From JBCBKZ01 sp039026975 (GTDB lineage: Bacteria; Bacteroidota; Bacteroidia; J057), in NCBI GenBank assembly GCA_039026975.1, contig JBCCLI010000353.1, forward strand, positions 1 through 7,002: DNA of 7,002 nucleotides, in the 5' to 3' direction. The stretch's first letter is position 1, and each line of letters begins with the position of its first letter. The translations under genes were made by a program, and so were the position numbers. This document shows positions 6,195 to 7,002 of this stretch, in pieces. The notes beneath the pieces were generated by a model. That model was not told the DNA's origin. It was given only the letters and a program-made list of their open reading frames with translations, and did no database searches.

Positions 6195-7002
6195 TTACAG
6201 CCTATCCTTCATTCTCCTTATTAATGCGAGTATTGCTTTCCTCAGTCGGTTTTGGGATATGATAAAATCATTTTGCCCAATTATTCCCCCCATAAAATCA
6301 TTATTTAGGCGGGTTATTCTCCCTTTAAGGAGAATGACATCATCCTGCATCCTCCTTAAAGCAGAAGTAGATTCTGTTAATTCCATCATACTCGTGAGAA
6401 TATCTTGCCATTCTTCTTCATAGCTTACTCTTCCTATTAGGCTTGTCAGTATCTCTGAAGGAGTGTTAGGCTCAGCCTCTTCTTTAGGTTGTGGCGGAGG
6501 TGATGGTTTAGGCTCAACTTGTCTAGGGATGGGATGGGCATCGGGTGTATGTGAGTTAGGGTTACTTTTATAGGAATGATATTGATCTAAGTACTGCTTT
6601 AATGTTGCATTTACCTCTGTTGTTTCATCATAATCTTTAAGGATGGCATCTATGAGTCTGGGAATTCCATTGGCCACATTTTGGTCTGCCACATTTACCA
6701 CACTTCTCCAAATGTTACCAGATCTCCCACTCCAGGTAATTAGGTTGGCAGGGAGGTTGGCGTTCTTAACATATTTATCAATGTCATTTACTATGTAAAT
6801 TTTCTCTCCCAGGAATGTTGCCATATCCTCTACCGGATTACTGACAATTACAGGCTTTAAACTCCAGCTAAGCACTTCTTCATTCTGGACGTACAATCCC
6901 CAGGAACTCTTATCCACTCCTGAAGCTTTAGGGCCAGGCATCACATCTCTATAAATCCTGTCCCCTTGGCCAGAAGTATCTAACACCATTTTAGCTCTAC
7001 CA
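6195..7002 (-). CDS. Conflict-system adaptor protein with C-terminal EAD11-like domain (5' end open)
   Basis: The frame runs off the right edge without a stop. ATG 6987-6989 would give 264 residues, but upstream codons (GRAK) remain open and no ribosome site precedes the ATG, so the gene probably continues. Numbering from that Met: residues 1-50 are an unrecognised end of some domain (VLDTSGQGDRIYRDVMPGP); residues about 58-135 are a helical region with an EAD-like pattern (WRSVVNVADQ, then IPRLIDAILKDYDE); residues 140-178 are a Pro-rich, charged linker; residues 178-262 match effector-associated domain 11: an EILTSLIG start, then DVILLKGRITRLNNDFMGG, and NRLRKAILALIRRM at the end. EADs are small death-fold-like modules which, by homotypic contacts, tie effectors (TIR, caspase-like, nucleases) to STAND-type NTPase regulators in bacterial conflict systems. 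The protein would be cytoplasmic. The EAD11 match is good; the N-terminal effector or sensor identity is not visible. Confidence 0.7.
   Translation of the reverse strand, partial: GRAKMVLDTSGQGDRIYRDVMPGPKASGVDKSSWGLYVQNEEVLSWSLKPVIVSNPVEDMATFLGEKIYIVNDIDKYVKNANLPANLITWSGRSGNIWRSVVNVADQNVANGIPRLIDAILKDYDETTEVNATLKQYLDQYHSYKSNPNSHTPDAHPIPRQVEPKPSPPPQPKEEAEPNTPSEILTSLIGRVSYEEEWQDILTSMMELTESTSALRRMQDDVILLKGRITRLNNDFMGGIIGQNDFIISQNRLRKAILALIRRMKDRL

Noticed and set aside
6480..6600. Low-complexity Pro-rich stretch as a separate repeat or frameshift
   Set aside because: It is in frame and reads as an ordinary interdomain linker (PKPSPPPQPKEE) of the adaptor protein.

Overview
The window looks like chromosomal DNA of a Bacteroidota bacterium, probably of the Cytophagales/Chitinophagales type. 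Three things point that way. The large YD/RHS-related surface protein on the + strand has the family-typical form of that phylum. Most start codons lack a Shine-Dalgarno sequence. The last gene ends in an effector-associated adaptor domain (EAD11-like), a type common in multicellular or gliding bacteria. The assignment rests on protein style only; there is no rRNA or other marker gene.

Layout. Bases 1-2760 (+) are the 3' part of a very long RHS/YD-repeat protein whose 5' end lies outside the window. Bases 2761-2932 are a short non-coding spacer with a strong palindrome, a direct repeat and a small hairpin, possibly a dispersed intergenic repeat. Everything to the right is on the - strand: a small two-domain protein (DUF7683-like plus S1 RNA-binding domain, 2933-3496), an NCS1-family cytosine/purine-type permease (3603-4853), a NicX/M29-like metalloenzyme (5068-6111), and the C-terminal part of an adaptor protein with an EAD11-like domain (6195 to the window edge, apparently open at its 5' end).

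Functional reading. Two themes are mixed. The first is biological conflict: the RHS protein end faces a gene that resembles immunity-type proteins of polymorphic-toxin loci, and the adaptor protein at the right edge belongs to NTPase-regulated conflict systems whose partners would lie beyond base 7002. The second is a possible metabolic pair: an NCS1 transporter of nitrogen heterocycles downstream of an enzyme that keeps all three iron ligands of 2,5-dihydroxypyridine dioxygenase (NicX). The pair may take up and open a nitrogen-containing ring, but a weak terminator and a 214-base spacer with a possible leader ORF lie between the two genes, so they may be separately controlled.

No tRNA, rRNA, CRISPR array, transposase or complete mobile element was seen. 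There is no gene-free stretch longer than 300 bases; the largest gap is 4854-5067.
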